The notes below the pieces were generated by a model. That model saw nothing but the letters and a program-made list of their open reading frames with translations, did not search any database and was not told where the DNA came from. This document shows, piece by piece, positions 8,084-16,299 of a stretch of 64,000 nucleotides of DNA. The stretch comes from Propionibacteriaceae bacterium (GTDB taxonomy: Bacteria; Actinomycetota; Actinomycetes; Propionibacteriales; Propionibacteriaceae), in contig JAISCA010000044.1 of the NCBI GenBank assembly GCA_031265875.1, positions 1-64,000 of the forward strand, given 5' to 3'. A program made the position numbers and the translations under genes. The stretch's first letter is position 1, and each line of letters opens with the position of its first letter.

Positions 8084-10119
8084 TGGACGCCACTTCGACC
8101 AGCCTGGACCGGCGCCGACGGGCGGGCGCCCCAGCTGAGGCGGAAGACTCGCCCCCGGCGGCCGGCCGCCCTGATCTGGACTTAGACGTGGTCGCGGCGC
8201 CGTCCGGCCATCGTCTGTGGGCCGCCCTGCGCACCCCCCTCGGGGCCACCGCCGCCGGTCTGCTCGGACTGGTCTTGCTGACCGCCCTGCTGGCTCCGCT
8301 GCTGTGGACGGGCCCAGCCGAGGCGATCGACACCTCCAATATCTTGGCCGGTCCCTCGGCCCAGCACTGGATCGGCACCGACGCCCTCGGCCGCGACCTC
8401 TTCAGCCGGGTCCTGGTGGCCACCCGTCTGTCCGTCCTCTTGGCCCTGGCCGCCACCGGCATAGCCGTCGGCGTGGGGCTGATCCTAGGCTCCGCCCCGG
8501 TCCTGCTGGGGCCGACGGCGGGGCAGGCCGTGGCCTGGCTGATCGGCGTGGCGGTGGCCTTCCCCGGCCTCCTGCTGGCCCTCTTCTTCGCCGTCATCTT
8601 CGGCGCCTCCCAGACCGGCGCGGTCTGCGCCATCGGGTTGGCCGGCGCCCCCAGCTTCGCCCGCCTCTGCCACACCATGATCGCCGGCGTGATGGGCCGC
8701 GACTTCGTGGCCGCCGCCCGCGTCGGCGGCATCGGCCGGGGCCGGGTCCTGATCCGTCACGTCCTGCCCAACATCGCCGAGCCGCTGGTGGTCCAAGCCA
8801 CCATGGGGGCCGGCAGCGTCCTGCTCAGCTTCGCCGGGCTGTCCTTCCTCGGCCTGGGCGTCAAGGCTCCGGCCTACGACTGGGGCCGTCTGATGAACGA
8901 GGGACTGTCCGGCATCTTCATCCATCCGCTGGCCGCCCTCGGCCCCGGCCTGGCCGTCGTCTTGGCCGGACTGGCCTTCAACCTGACCGGTGAGACCGCC
9001 GCCCGTAGCCTCGGCCTGGCCGCCCAAGGCGGCTTCGTGTCCCTGGCCCGACCCCAGCGGCCGGCCCGATCCGCCGGCCCGGCCCCAGCGGCCGTGCCGT
9101 CGACTGATGAACCGGCTCGAACGGTCTTGACGGTCGAAGGCTTGGAGGTCGCCTTCCCCGGTCCCGCCGGTCCACTGCGACCGGTCCGAGGCGTCAGTTT
9201 CAGCTTGGCCGCCGGTCAGGCCCTCGGTCTGGTCGGGGAGTCCGGCTCGGGCAAGTCGCTGACCGCTTTGGCGGTGGCGCAATTGATCGAGCCGCCGGGC
9301 CAGGTCGAAGCCAAGCGTTTGCGCTTCGCCGGGACGGACCTGGGAGCGCTCGGCCCTAGGGCCCAGCGCCATCTGCTGGGCACCTCCTTGGCCATGGTCT
9401 TCCAGGACCCCATGACCTCGCTCAACCCGACCATGCGGGTCGGCTCCCAGCTGGCCGAGGTCTCCCGTCAGCACTACGGCCTAAGAAGGCGGGCGGCTTG
9501 GCGGCGGGCGGTCGAACGGTTGGCGGCCGTCCGCATCGACCAGTCCGAGCGACGGGCCCGCCAATACCCGCACGAGTTCTCCGGCGGCATGCGGCAGAGG
9601 GCCATGATCGGCATGGGCGTGATGGGCACGCCCCGCTTGATCATCGCCGACGAGCCCACCACCGCTCTAGACGTGACGGTCCAACAGCAGGTGCTGGACC
9701 TGCTGCGCTCGATCAGGCGGCAGGACCAGGTGGCGCTGTGGTTGATCAGCCACGACGTCTCGGTGGTGGCCGAGGTCTGCGACCGGGTCATGGTCATGTA
9801 CGCCGGACGGATCGTGGAGGAATTGCCGATCGAACGGCTGCGCCACGACGCCCGTCATCCTTACACCCGTCTGCTGGTGGCGGCCGTGCCGGACATGACG
9901 ACCGATCTGACGGCCCCCTTGCCGACCATCCCGGGCCGCCCGGTCGAAGTCGGGCAGACCCCACCCGGCTGCGCCTTCGCCCCCCGCTGCCCGTTGGCCG
10001 GGGCGCTCTGTCGCAGCAGCGACCCGGAACTGGAGCCGGACGGGGCCGACGGCCGGGTGGCCTGCTGGCGGGCCGGAGCCGCCCTGCCTGGCTCCGAGCC
10101 GGCGGAGGCGATGCCATGA
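8083..10119 (+). CDS. Fused peptide ABC permease (DppC) and ATPase (DppD)
   Basis: One polypeptide carries two transporter subunits. Residues ~45-310 are a DppC-type permease with N-terminal signature WIGTDALGRDLFSRVL and the coupling loop RVGGIGRGRVLIRHVLPN. After a Pro/Ala linker (~315-345) comes a full ATPase with Walker A GESGSGKS (~385-392), Q-loop VFQDPMTS, signature FSGGMRQRA (~496) and Walker B IIADEPTTALD (~520). The C-terminal oligopeptide-transporter motif PGCAFAPRCP (Cys-containing) is present. ATG 8083 overlaps the upstream stop; the TTG at 8080 is less likely. Such C-D fusions are known in actinobacterial peptide transporters. The 3' end overlaps the next gene by ATGA. Confidence 0.92.
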   Translation: MDATSTSLDRRRRAGAPAEAEDSPPAAGRPDLDLDVVAAPSGHRLWAALRTPLGATAAGLLGLVLLTALLAPLLWTGPAEAIDTSNILAGPSAQHWIGTDALGRDLFSRVLVATRLSVLLALAATGIAVGVGLILGSAPVLLGPTAGQAVAWLIGVAVAFPGLLLALFFAVIFGASQTGAVCAIGLAGAPSFARLCHTMIAGVMGRDFVAAARVGGIGRGRVLIRHVLPNIAEPLVVQATMGAGSVLLSFAGLSFLGLGVKAPAYDWGRLMNEGLSGIFIHPLAALGPGLAVVLAGLAFNLTGETAARSLGLAAQGGFVSLARPQRPARSAGPAPAAVPSTDEPARTVLTVEGLEVAFPGPAGPLRPVRGVSFSLAAGQALGLVGESGSGKSLTALAVAQLIEPPGQVEAKRLRFAGTDLGALGPRAQRHLLGTSLAMVFQDPMTSLNPTMRVGSQLAEVSRQHYGLRRRAAWRRAVERLAAVRIDQSERRARQYPHEFSGGMRQRAMIGMGVMGTPRLIIADEPTTALDVTVQQQVLDLLRSIRRQDQVALWLISHDVSVVAEVCDRVMVMYAGRIVEELPIERLRHDARHPYTRLLVAAVPDMTTDLTAPLPTIPGRPVEVGQTPPGCAFAPRCPLAGALCRSSDPELEPDGADGRVACWRAGAALPGSEPAEAMP

Positions 10120-10964
10120 GCCGGCTCGAGTTCGATCACGTGACGGTGCGTTTCGGCGCCGGCCGGGCCGCCCTGACAGCGGTCGACCAGGTCTCCTTGA
10201 CCGTTCCGTCCGGTCAGATCGTCGGTCTGGTGGGGGAGTCCGGCTCCGGCAAGTCGACCCTGGCCCGGGCCGCCGTCGGGCTGGTCAAGCTCCAATCCGG
10301 CCGGGTCCTGTTGGACGGCCGACCGGTTCCGACCAGCGGCCGACGGCCCCTGCAGATGGTCTTCCAAGACCCCAACTCATCGCTCGACCCGCGTATGACG
10401 GTGGGGGAATCGATCCGGGAGATCATTCCGCCGAGCCTGCCGGCGGCCCAGCGCTGGGGCGAGGTCCGGCGTTTGCTCGACCTGGTCCACCTCGACCCGG
10501 CCCGCGCCCGCGCCTACCCGTCCCAGCTGTCCGGCGGCCAACGCCAGCGGGTGGCCTTGGCCCGGGCCCTGGCCGGGCGGCCCGAGGTCGTCATCGCCGA
10601 CGAGATCACCTCCAGCTTGGACGTCTCGATCCAAGGCACGGTGCTCAATCTGGTGCGCGAGCTGCAAGCCGAACTCGGCCTGTCCATCCTTTTCATCTCG
10701 CACAATCTGGCCGTCGTGCGCTACGTCGCCGCCAGCGTGGCGGTGATGTACCAAGGCCGCATCGTCGAATCCGGCCCCACCGCCACCGTGCTGACCCGTC
10801 CCGATCATCCGTACACCCGTCGACTGGTCGCCGCCATCCCGGCCGGGCCCAGATCCGGCCCCGCCGCCGCAGCCGCCGGGGACGCCCCACCAGCACCGGC
10901 CAGTCCGACGACCCCGATCCGTCCACCCGACCCATCCGCCCACTCGCCCAGGAGCCTTCCATGA
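10116..10964 (+). CDS. Peptide ABC transporter ATPase (DppF family)
   Basis: Second nucleotide-binding subunit of the peptide importer, which pairs with the ATPase half of the fused protein. 282 residues with Walker A GESGSGKST (~40-48), Q-loop MVFQDPNSSLDPRMTV, signature LSGGQRQRVALARAL and Walker B VIADEITSSLDVS; the usual DEPT is DEIT here, but the catalytic Glu is kept. The C-terminus ends in a Pro/Ala-rich tail rather than the Cys motif of its partner. ATG 10116 overlaps the preceding stop (ATGA), with GGAGG at 10103-10107 inside the upstream gene. The 3' end again overlaps the next start by 4 nt, so the operon is tightly coupled. Confidence 0.92.
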   Translation: MSRLEFDHVTVRFGAGRAALTAVDQVSLTVPSGQIVGLVGESGSGKSTLARAAVGLVKLQSGRVLLDGRPVPTSGRRPLQMVFQDPNSSLDPRMTVGESIREIIPPSLPAAQRWGEVRRLLDLVHLDPARARAYPSQLSGGQRQRVALARALAGRPEVVIADEITSSLDVSIQGTVLNLVRELQAELGLSILFISHNLAVVRYVAASVAVMYQGRIVESGPTATVLTRPDHPYTRRLVAAIPAGPRSGPAAAAAGDAPPAPASPTTPIRPPDPSAHSPRSLP

Positions 10965-13900
10965 CCCGCTCGCCCGTCCTCGCCGACCTCTACTCCATCG
11001 CCCTGCCCGACCAGCCGGCCCTGAGCCCTGACGGCGACCGCTTGGTCTACGTCCTGCACCGTTTCGACCAGGCCAGCGACGCCCCGGTCAACGCCCTCTG
11101 GCTGGCCCAATCCGGTGAGTCGCCCCGTCCCTGGAGCGCCGGCCCGGCCGACGCCGCCCCGGCCTTCTCGCCCGACGGCCGCCAGTTGGCCTTCCTGAGG
11201 GGCGGCCAGCTCTGGCTGGCCCCGGCCTCAGGCGGCGATCCGGCTCAGCTGACCGAGCTGCCGCTGGGGGCCGGCGCCCCGCTCTGGAGCCCGTCGGGGG
11301 GTCAGATCGTCTTCGCCGCCCTGACGCCGGCCGCCACCGGCTCTGAGGCCAGCGCTGACCCGGCCACCGCCCCCCTGGTCGTCGACGATTTCGGCTACCA
11401 GGCGGACGGCTACGGTTTCCTGGCCGGGGCCACCTCCCAGTTGTACCTCTTCGACTTGGCCAGTCGCAGCCTGCGTCAATTGACCGATGGCAGCGGCCAC
11501 GCCTACAGCCCGGCCTTCTCGCCCGACGGCGCCGTCTTGGCCTTCGCCTTCCGCCCCGCCGGTCAGCCCGATGTCGGCCAGCTGGCCGCCCTTCATCTGA
11601 TCGACCCCCACGACCCCAAGGCCCAGCCCCGGCTGGCCGCTTGGAGCCAGGGGACGGCCGCTCTGGTGGTGGCCGGTCCCGACGCGGAGCACTGGCTGGT
11701 GGTGGGCTGGACCGGCCAACCGGTCGGCCAAGCCGGCCTGTGGCTGGTCGACTCGGCTTCGGGTCGAACGCGCGACCTGGCCGGGGCGCTGGACCGTAGC
11801 GTCATGCCCGGGGCCCCGGCTTACCCCGGCGCCCCGCCTCGTCTGACCGCAGACGGCCAGTCGGTCCTATTCTGTCTGCGCGACCACGGCTGCACCCACC
11901 TCTACGCCGTCGACCTGGCCTCCGGCCAGACCCGCCTAGTCTTGGGCGGGGACGGTCTGGTGGTGTCGGGGCTGGCCCAGGCCGGTTCCCGCCTGGTGGC
12001 GGCGGTGGCGACGCCGACCTCGTACGGCGAGATCGTCGAGGTCGATCTGGCCGACGGTTCGACCCAGACGTTGACCGACCACGGGGCCGCCCTGGGGGAC
12101 GTGGCGCCGCTGATCCGCCGCCAGCGCCAATTCCAGCTCAGCGATGGCTCCACGGTCGAGGGTTGGCTGCTGCGGGCCGACGACGCCACCGATCCGGGGC
12201 CGCTCCTGCTCGACGTCCACGGCGGACCGCACAACGCTTGGAACGGGGCGGGAGACCCAGCCCACCTGTACCACCAAGAGCTGGCCGGAGCCGGTTGGAC
12301 CGTCTTGATCCTCAATCCGCGCGGTTCGGACGGCTATGGCGACGCCTTCTACCAGGCCGTGGCGGGGGGCTGGGGCGTGAACGACGCGGCCGACCTGTTG
12401 GAGCCATTGGACCAGTTGGTGGCCGAGGGCGTGGCCGACCCGAAGCGGTTGGCGCTGACCGGCTATTCCTACGGTGGCTACATGACCTGCTACCTGACCT
12501 CGCGGCAGAACCGTTTCGCGGCCGCCGTGGCCGGCGGCGTGGTGTCCGAGCTGACCTCGATGGTGGGAGTCTGCGACGAGGGCCAGGGCCTGGCCCTGGT
12601 CGAATTCGGGCAGCAACCCTGGCAGGACTGGGACAATATGGCCGCCATGTCGCCTTACGCCCGCGTCGACCAGGTCACAACGCCGACCCTGATCCTGCAC
12701 GGCGGAGCCGACCGGCGCTGCCCGCTGGACCAGGCCCAGCAGTGGTACCACGGCTTGCACGCCCAAGGCGTGCCCACCGAGCTGGTGATCTACCCGGAGG
12801 GCTGGCACACCTTCGTCCTGGAAGGACGGCCCTCCCACCGGATCGACTACGGCCGGCGCCTGATCGACTGGGTCGAGCGCTTCGCCGGCGACCCGGCCGG
12901 ACCCCGGCCGGCCCGCTTGGACCAGGCCCACTGGGCCGGACGGTTGGCCCGGCTGGCGGCCAAACACGGCGTGCCCGGGGCCCAACTCGGCCTGCTGCGG
13001 CTGGGCTCGGCCGACGGCCGCCGGCCGGACGACCAGATCGTGGCCGTGCACGGCGTCCTCAGTCTCGACACCGAAGTGCCGACCCGGCCCGACTCGCTCT
13101 TCCAGATCGGATCGATCTCGAAGGTCTGGACCGCCACCTTGGCCATGCAATTGATCGACCAAGGCGAGCTCAGCTTGGACACCAAGGTGGTCGACGTCCT
13201 GCCCGAGTTGAGCCTGCGTGACGCCGCCGCCCAACAGGAGATGACGATCTGGCATCTGCTGACCCACACCAACGGCATCGACGGTGACGTCTTCACCGAC
13301 ACCGGCCGGGGCGACGACGCCGTGACCAAATACATCGCCGCCCTGGCCGAGGCGGCCCAGAACCATCCTCTGGGGGCGACCTGGTCGTACTCCAACTCTG
13401 GTTTCGCTCTGCTCGGAGCCGTGATCGAGCGGATCACAGGCCAGACCTGGGACGAGGCCCTCAAGCAGCGTCTGTACACGCCCCTCGGCCTGACCCGGAC
13501 CGCCACCTTGCCGGAGGAATTATTGCTGCGATCGATCGCGGTCGGCCACGTCGGCGTGGCCCCCGACCTGGCGGTGGCCCCGATCGCCTTGCTGCCGCGT
13601 AGCATCGGGCCGGCCGGGCTGATCTCTGCGACCGTGTCCGATCTGCTCCAATTCGCCCGCCTGCATCTCTTGGGCGGCCTGGCTCCGGACGGCGCTCGTC
13701 TGCTGTCCCAGGCCTCGGCCCAGGCCATGACCGAGTTCCAGGTCGAGCTGCCGGACAAATACATGCTGGGCGACTCCTGGGGCTTGGGCTGGATCCGCTA
13801 CGACTGGAACGGCTACCGTGCCATCGGCCACGACGGCAACACCGTCGGACAGGCCGCCTTCCTCAGATTGTTGCCCCAGCACGGCCTGGCCATCGCCTTG

Positions 13901-14308
13901 TTGACCAACGGCGGCAGCGCCCACGACCTCTACGAGGAGCTCTACCGCGAGTTGGCGCTCGAACTGGCCGGGGTCGAGATGCAGTGGCCGTTGCGCTTGC
14001 CCGAGCCGCCGGTCGAGGTCGACATCGCCGAGCACCTGGGCGTCTACGAGCGCGAGTCGGTCCGCATGGAGGTTCTGATCGGCCCGGACGGACCCTATCT
14101 GCGCACCACCACCTTGGGCATGTTGAGCGATTTGACCGACACGCCGGTGGAGGAGGCCGCCTTGCTGCCGGTGGCCCCGGGGCTGTTCGCCACCAAACCG
14201 CCAGGCATGGACATCTGGGCGCCGGTGACCTTCTACAGCTTGGCCACGGGCGAGCCCTACCTCCACTACGGCGGCCGGGCCACGCCCAAGACGGGCGGCC
14301 CGTCGTGA
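10961..14308 (+). CDS. S9 prolyl oligopeptidase-type peptidase fused to class C serine hydrolase
   Basis: An unusual 1115-residue fusion of two serine hydrolases. Residues ~1-640 form an S9 (acylaminoacyl-/dipeptidyl-peptidase) unit: an N-terminal beta-propeller with WD-like repeats (SPDG, FSPDGRQLAF), then an alpha/beta-hydrolase domain with nucleophile Ser503 in GYSYGG, Asp584 in GGADRRCP and His616 in GWHTF. Residues ~650-1115 form a class C beta-lactamase-fold unit with Ser718-I-S-Lys721, Tyr810-S-N and an HDGNT triad motif. The C-terminal half is a paralogue of the protein at 3632-5017. There is no signal peptide, so both active sites should face imported peptides in the cytosol. One chain could remove N-terminal L-residues with one site and D-residues with the other; that division of labour is inference. 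ATG 10961 overlaps the upstream stop. Confidence 0.9.
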   Translation: MTRSPVLADLYSIALPDQPALSPDGDRLVYVLHRFDQASDAPVNALWLAQSGESPRPWSAGPADAAPAFSPDGRQLAFLRGGQLWLAPASGGDPAQLTELPLGAGAPLWSPSGGQIVFAALTPAATGSEASADPATAPLVVDDFGYQADGYGFLAGATSQLYLFDLASRSLRQLTDGSGHAYSPAFSPDGAVLAFAFRPAGQPDVGQLAALHLIDPHDPKAQPRLAAWSQGTAALVVAGPDAEHWLVVGWTGQPVGQAGLWLVDSASGRTRDLAGALDRSVMPGAPAYPGAPPRLTADGQSVLFCLRDHGCTHLYAVDLASGQTRLVLGGDGLVVSGLAQAGSRLVAAVATPTSYGEIVEVDLADGSTQTLTDHGAALGDVAPLIRRQRQFQLSDGSTVEGWLLRADDATDPGPLLLDVHGGPHNAWNGAGDPAHLYHQELAGAGWTVLILNPRGSDGYGDAFYQAVAGGWGVNDAADLLEPLDQLVAEGVADPKRLALTGYSYGGYMTCYLTSRQNRFAAAVAGGVVSELTSMVGVCDEGQGLALVEFGQQPWQDWDNMAAMSPYARVDQVTTPTLILHGGADRRCPLDQAQQWYHGLHAQGVPTELVIYPEGWHTFVLEGRPSHRIDYGRRLIDWVERFAGDPAGPRPARLDQAHWAGRLARLAAKHGVPGAQLGLLRLGSADGRRPDDQIVAVHGVLSLDTEVPTRPDSLFQIGSISKVWTATLAMQLIDQGELSLDTKVVDVLPELSLRDAAAQQEMTIWHLLTHTNGIDGDVFTDTGRGDDAVTKYIAALAEAAQNHPLGATWSYSNSGFALLGAVIERITGQTWDEALKQRLYTPLGLTRTATLPEELLLRSIAVGHVGVAPDLAVAPIALLPRSIGPAGLISATVSDLLQFARLHLLGGLAPDGARLLSQASAQAMTEFQVELPDKYMLGDSWGLGWIRYDWNGYRAIGHDGNTVGQAAFLRLLPQHGLAIALLTNGGSAHDLYEELYRELALELAGVEMQWPLRLPEPPVEVDIAEHLGVYERESVRMEVLIGPDGPYLRTTTLGMLSDLTDTPVEEAALLPVAPGLFATKPPGMDIWAPVTFYSLATGEPYLHYGGRATPKTGGPS

Positions 14309-15426
14309 TCGACCAGGCGGCCCTGCTGGACGACCTGGTCCGCCTGGTCGAGTGCGAGTCGCCCTCAGGCGACCTCGACGCCTTGGCCCGCTGCGCCGAT
14401 CTGGTGGCCGAACTGGGCCGGCGTCGCCTGGGTCAGTCCGCCCAGACGGTGTCGGCTGACGGTCGTCGTCATCTACGTTGGCGACTGGGCTCGGGCGGGG
14501 GAGAGGTGCTGGTCTTGACCCATTACGACACGGTTTGGCCGCTCGGCTCGCTGGAGCGCCACCCCTGCCGGGTCGACCGCTCCAGCGGTCAGGCCGTTCT
14601 GACCGGACCGGGCTGTTTCGACATGAAAGCCGGGCTGGCGATGGCTTGGCAGGCTTTGGCCGGGCTCGACCTGCCACCGGAGAGGGGCGTCACTCTGCTG
14701 GCCACAGCGGACGAGGAGCTCGGCTCGCCCAGCTCACGCGAGTTGATCGAGACCGAGGCTGGGACGGCCGAGGCGGTCCTGGTGCTGGAGTCGCCCGCCG
14801 CCGGCGGGGCCCTCAAGACCGCCCGCAAGGGCGTCTCTCTCTATCAGGTCGAGATCACCGGCCGGGCCGCCCATGCCGGCCTGGAGCCGGAGCGCGGGGT
14901 CAACGCCACCGTCGAATTGGCCCATCAGACCATGGCTCTAGCCCAGCTGGCCGACCCGGCTCTAGGCACCACCGTGACGCCGACTCTGGCCAGCGCCGGC
15001 CGTTCCACCAACACGGTGCCGGACCGCGCCGCTCTGGCGGTCGACGTCCGGGCCTGGACCAAGGCCGAGCAGGATCGGGTGGACCAAGCCATGGCCCGCT
15101 TGGCCCCCTGCCTGCCCGGCGCCACGGTGACGGTCCAAGGTCGGCCGAACCGTCCGCCGCTGGAGGCCGTCCGTTCGGCCGGGCTGTTCGAGCTAGCCGT
15201 TAGGCTCGGTCGCGAGCTGGGCTTGGAGCTGGAGTCGGCCGCCGTCGGCGGGGGTAGCGACGGCAACTTCACGGCTGGGCTGGGGGTGCCCACCCTGGAC
15301 GGCTTGGGGGCCGCCGGCGGCGGCGCCCACGCCGACCACGAGCACGTCCTGGTGGACTCGCTGGCCCCTCGGACGGCCCTCTTGCGGGCCTTGATCGACC
15401 ATCTGCTGAGGCGGGTGGAGACATGA
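14305..15426 (+). CDS. M20 family metallopeptidase / N-acyl-amino acid amidohydrolase
   Basis: Di-zinc amidohydrolase of the M20 family, closest in pattern to carboxypeptidase G2/ArgE-DapE enzymes. Motifs: THYDTVWP (zinc His and Asp), GPGCFDMKAG (bridging Asp), ATADEELGSP (catalytic Glu pair), the dimerisation-domain segment GRAAHAGLEP, and the C-terminal zinc His in HADHEHV. 373 residues, normal length. The GTG at 14305 overlaps the preceding TGA (GTGA); the reading frame is open further upstream, but without family similarity. In known D-amino-acid conversion clusters an M20 enzyme removes succinate from N-succinyl-L-amino acids, and that is the likely role here given the two downstream genes. 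General aminoacylase or carboxypeptidase activity is the alternative. Confidence 0.88.
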   Translation: MIDQAALLDDLVRLVECESPSGDLDALARCADLVAELGRRRLGQSAQTVSADGRRHLRWRLGSGGGEVLVLTHYDTVWPLGSLERHPCRVDRSSGQAVLTGPGCFDMKAGLAMAWQALAGLDLPPERGVTLLATADEELGSPSSRELIETEAGTAEAVLVLESPAAGGALKTARKGVSLYQVEITGRAAHAGLEPERGVNATVELAHQTMALAQLADPALGTTVTPTLASAGRSTNTVPDRAALAVDVRAWTKAEQDRVDQAMARLAPCLPGATVTVQGRPNRPPLEAVRSAGLFELAVRLGRELGLELESAAVGGGSDGNFTAGLGVPTLDGLGAAGGGAHADHEHVLVDSLAPRTALLRALIDHLLRRVET

Positions 15427-16247
15427 CCGGGAGCGATCCGGCCGACCGGGTGGCTGAGACCGCCGCTCAAGCCGCCGGAGTCAGTCTGCGTCTGCTCGAT
15501 CAGGTCGAGCAGATGGCCGCCGCCGCCGACCTGTTGGCCTCGCTGTGGGGTCAGTCCGGGGCCGCGCCCTTGACCCCAGAATTGCTGCGGGCTTTAGCCA
15601 TGACCGGCAACTACGTCGGCGGGGCCTTTCGGGCCGATGAATTGGTGGGGGTGGCGGTCGCCTTCCACTCGATGCTGGACTACCGCGAACTCCACTCCCA
15701 CATCGCCGGGATCAAAACCGGTCTGATCTCCCGCTCGATCGGTTTCGCCCTCAAACAGCACCAACGGGCTTGGGCCTTGGCCCGCGGCATCCGTGTCATC
15801 GAGTGGACCTTCGACCCGCTGGTGGCTCGTAACGCCGCCTTCAACATCGGCAAGCTGGGAGCCGAGGTCGAGCGCTACCTGCCCGACTTCTACGGCCGTA
15901 TGGACGACGCCATCAACGTCGGCCACCCCAGCGACCGTCTGCTGGTGCGCTGGCGCCTGGACGATCCGGCGGTGGTCGCGGCCGCCGCCGGCCAGCGTCG
16001 GGTGGTCGACCCGGCCCAAGTCCGCGCCTTCGTGGCGGTGCCGCCCGACATCGAGGCCCTGCGCCGGTCGGATCCGGCCCAAGCCCGCCAGTGGCGGCAG
16101 CGAGTCTTGGCCAGCTTGGCCCCGGCGCTGGCCGAAGGGATCCGGGTGGTCGGTTTCGACCCTCGGCGCGGTTACGCCCTGGGCGGGCCGCCGCCGTCCG
16201 GCCGGTCCGATCGGTTGGCCGATCTGACCGCCGGGTCGACCGTCTAG
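15423..16247 (+). CDS. COG3375-type GNAT-fold acyltransferase, likely D-amino acid N-succinyltransferase
   Basis: Predicted acyl-CoA-dependent acyltransferase of the COG3375 group, 274 residues. The recognisable core is GGAFRADELVGVAVAF, then SHIAGIKTGLISRSIGFALKQHQRAWALARG, WTFDPLVARNAAFNIGKLGA and YLPDFYGRMDDAINVGHPSDRLLVRW. The WTFDPL and NVG..SDRL segments are typical of the group. Members encoded beside an OSBS/NSAR-type racemase and an M20 hydrolase have been assigned as D-amino acid succinyltransferases, the entry step of D- to L-amino acid conversion. ATG 15423 overlaps the stop of the M20 gene by 4 nt. The succinyl donor and D-amino acid range are inferred from that precedent, not seen. 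Confidence 0.85.
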   Translation: MTGSDPADRVAETAAQAAGVSLRLLDQVEQMAAAADLLASLWGQSGAAPLTPELLRALAMTGNYVGGAFRADELVGVAVAFHSMLDYRELHSHIAGIKTGLISRSIGFALKQHQRAWALARGIRVIEWTFDPLVARNAAFNIGKLGAEVERYLPDFYGRMDDAINVGHPSDRLLVRWRLDDPAVVAAAAGQRRVVDPAQVRAFVAVPPDIEALRRSDPAQARQWRQRVLASLAPALAEGIRVVGFDPRRGYALGGPPPSGRSDRLADLTAGSTV

Positions 16248-16299
16248 CTCCGGCGCCCCGCTGGAGGATCGAGGAATGACGAATGGAGAGGACGTTCAC

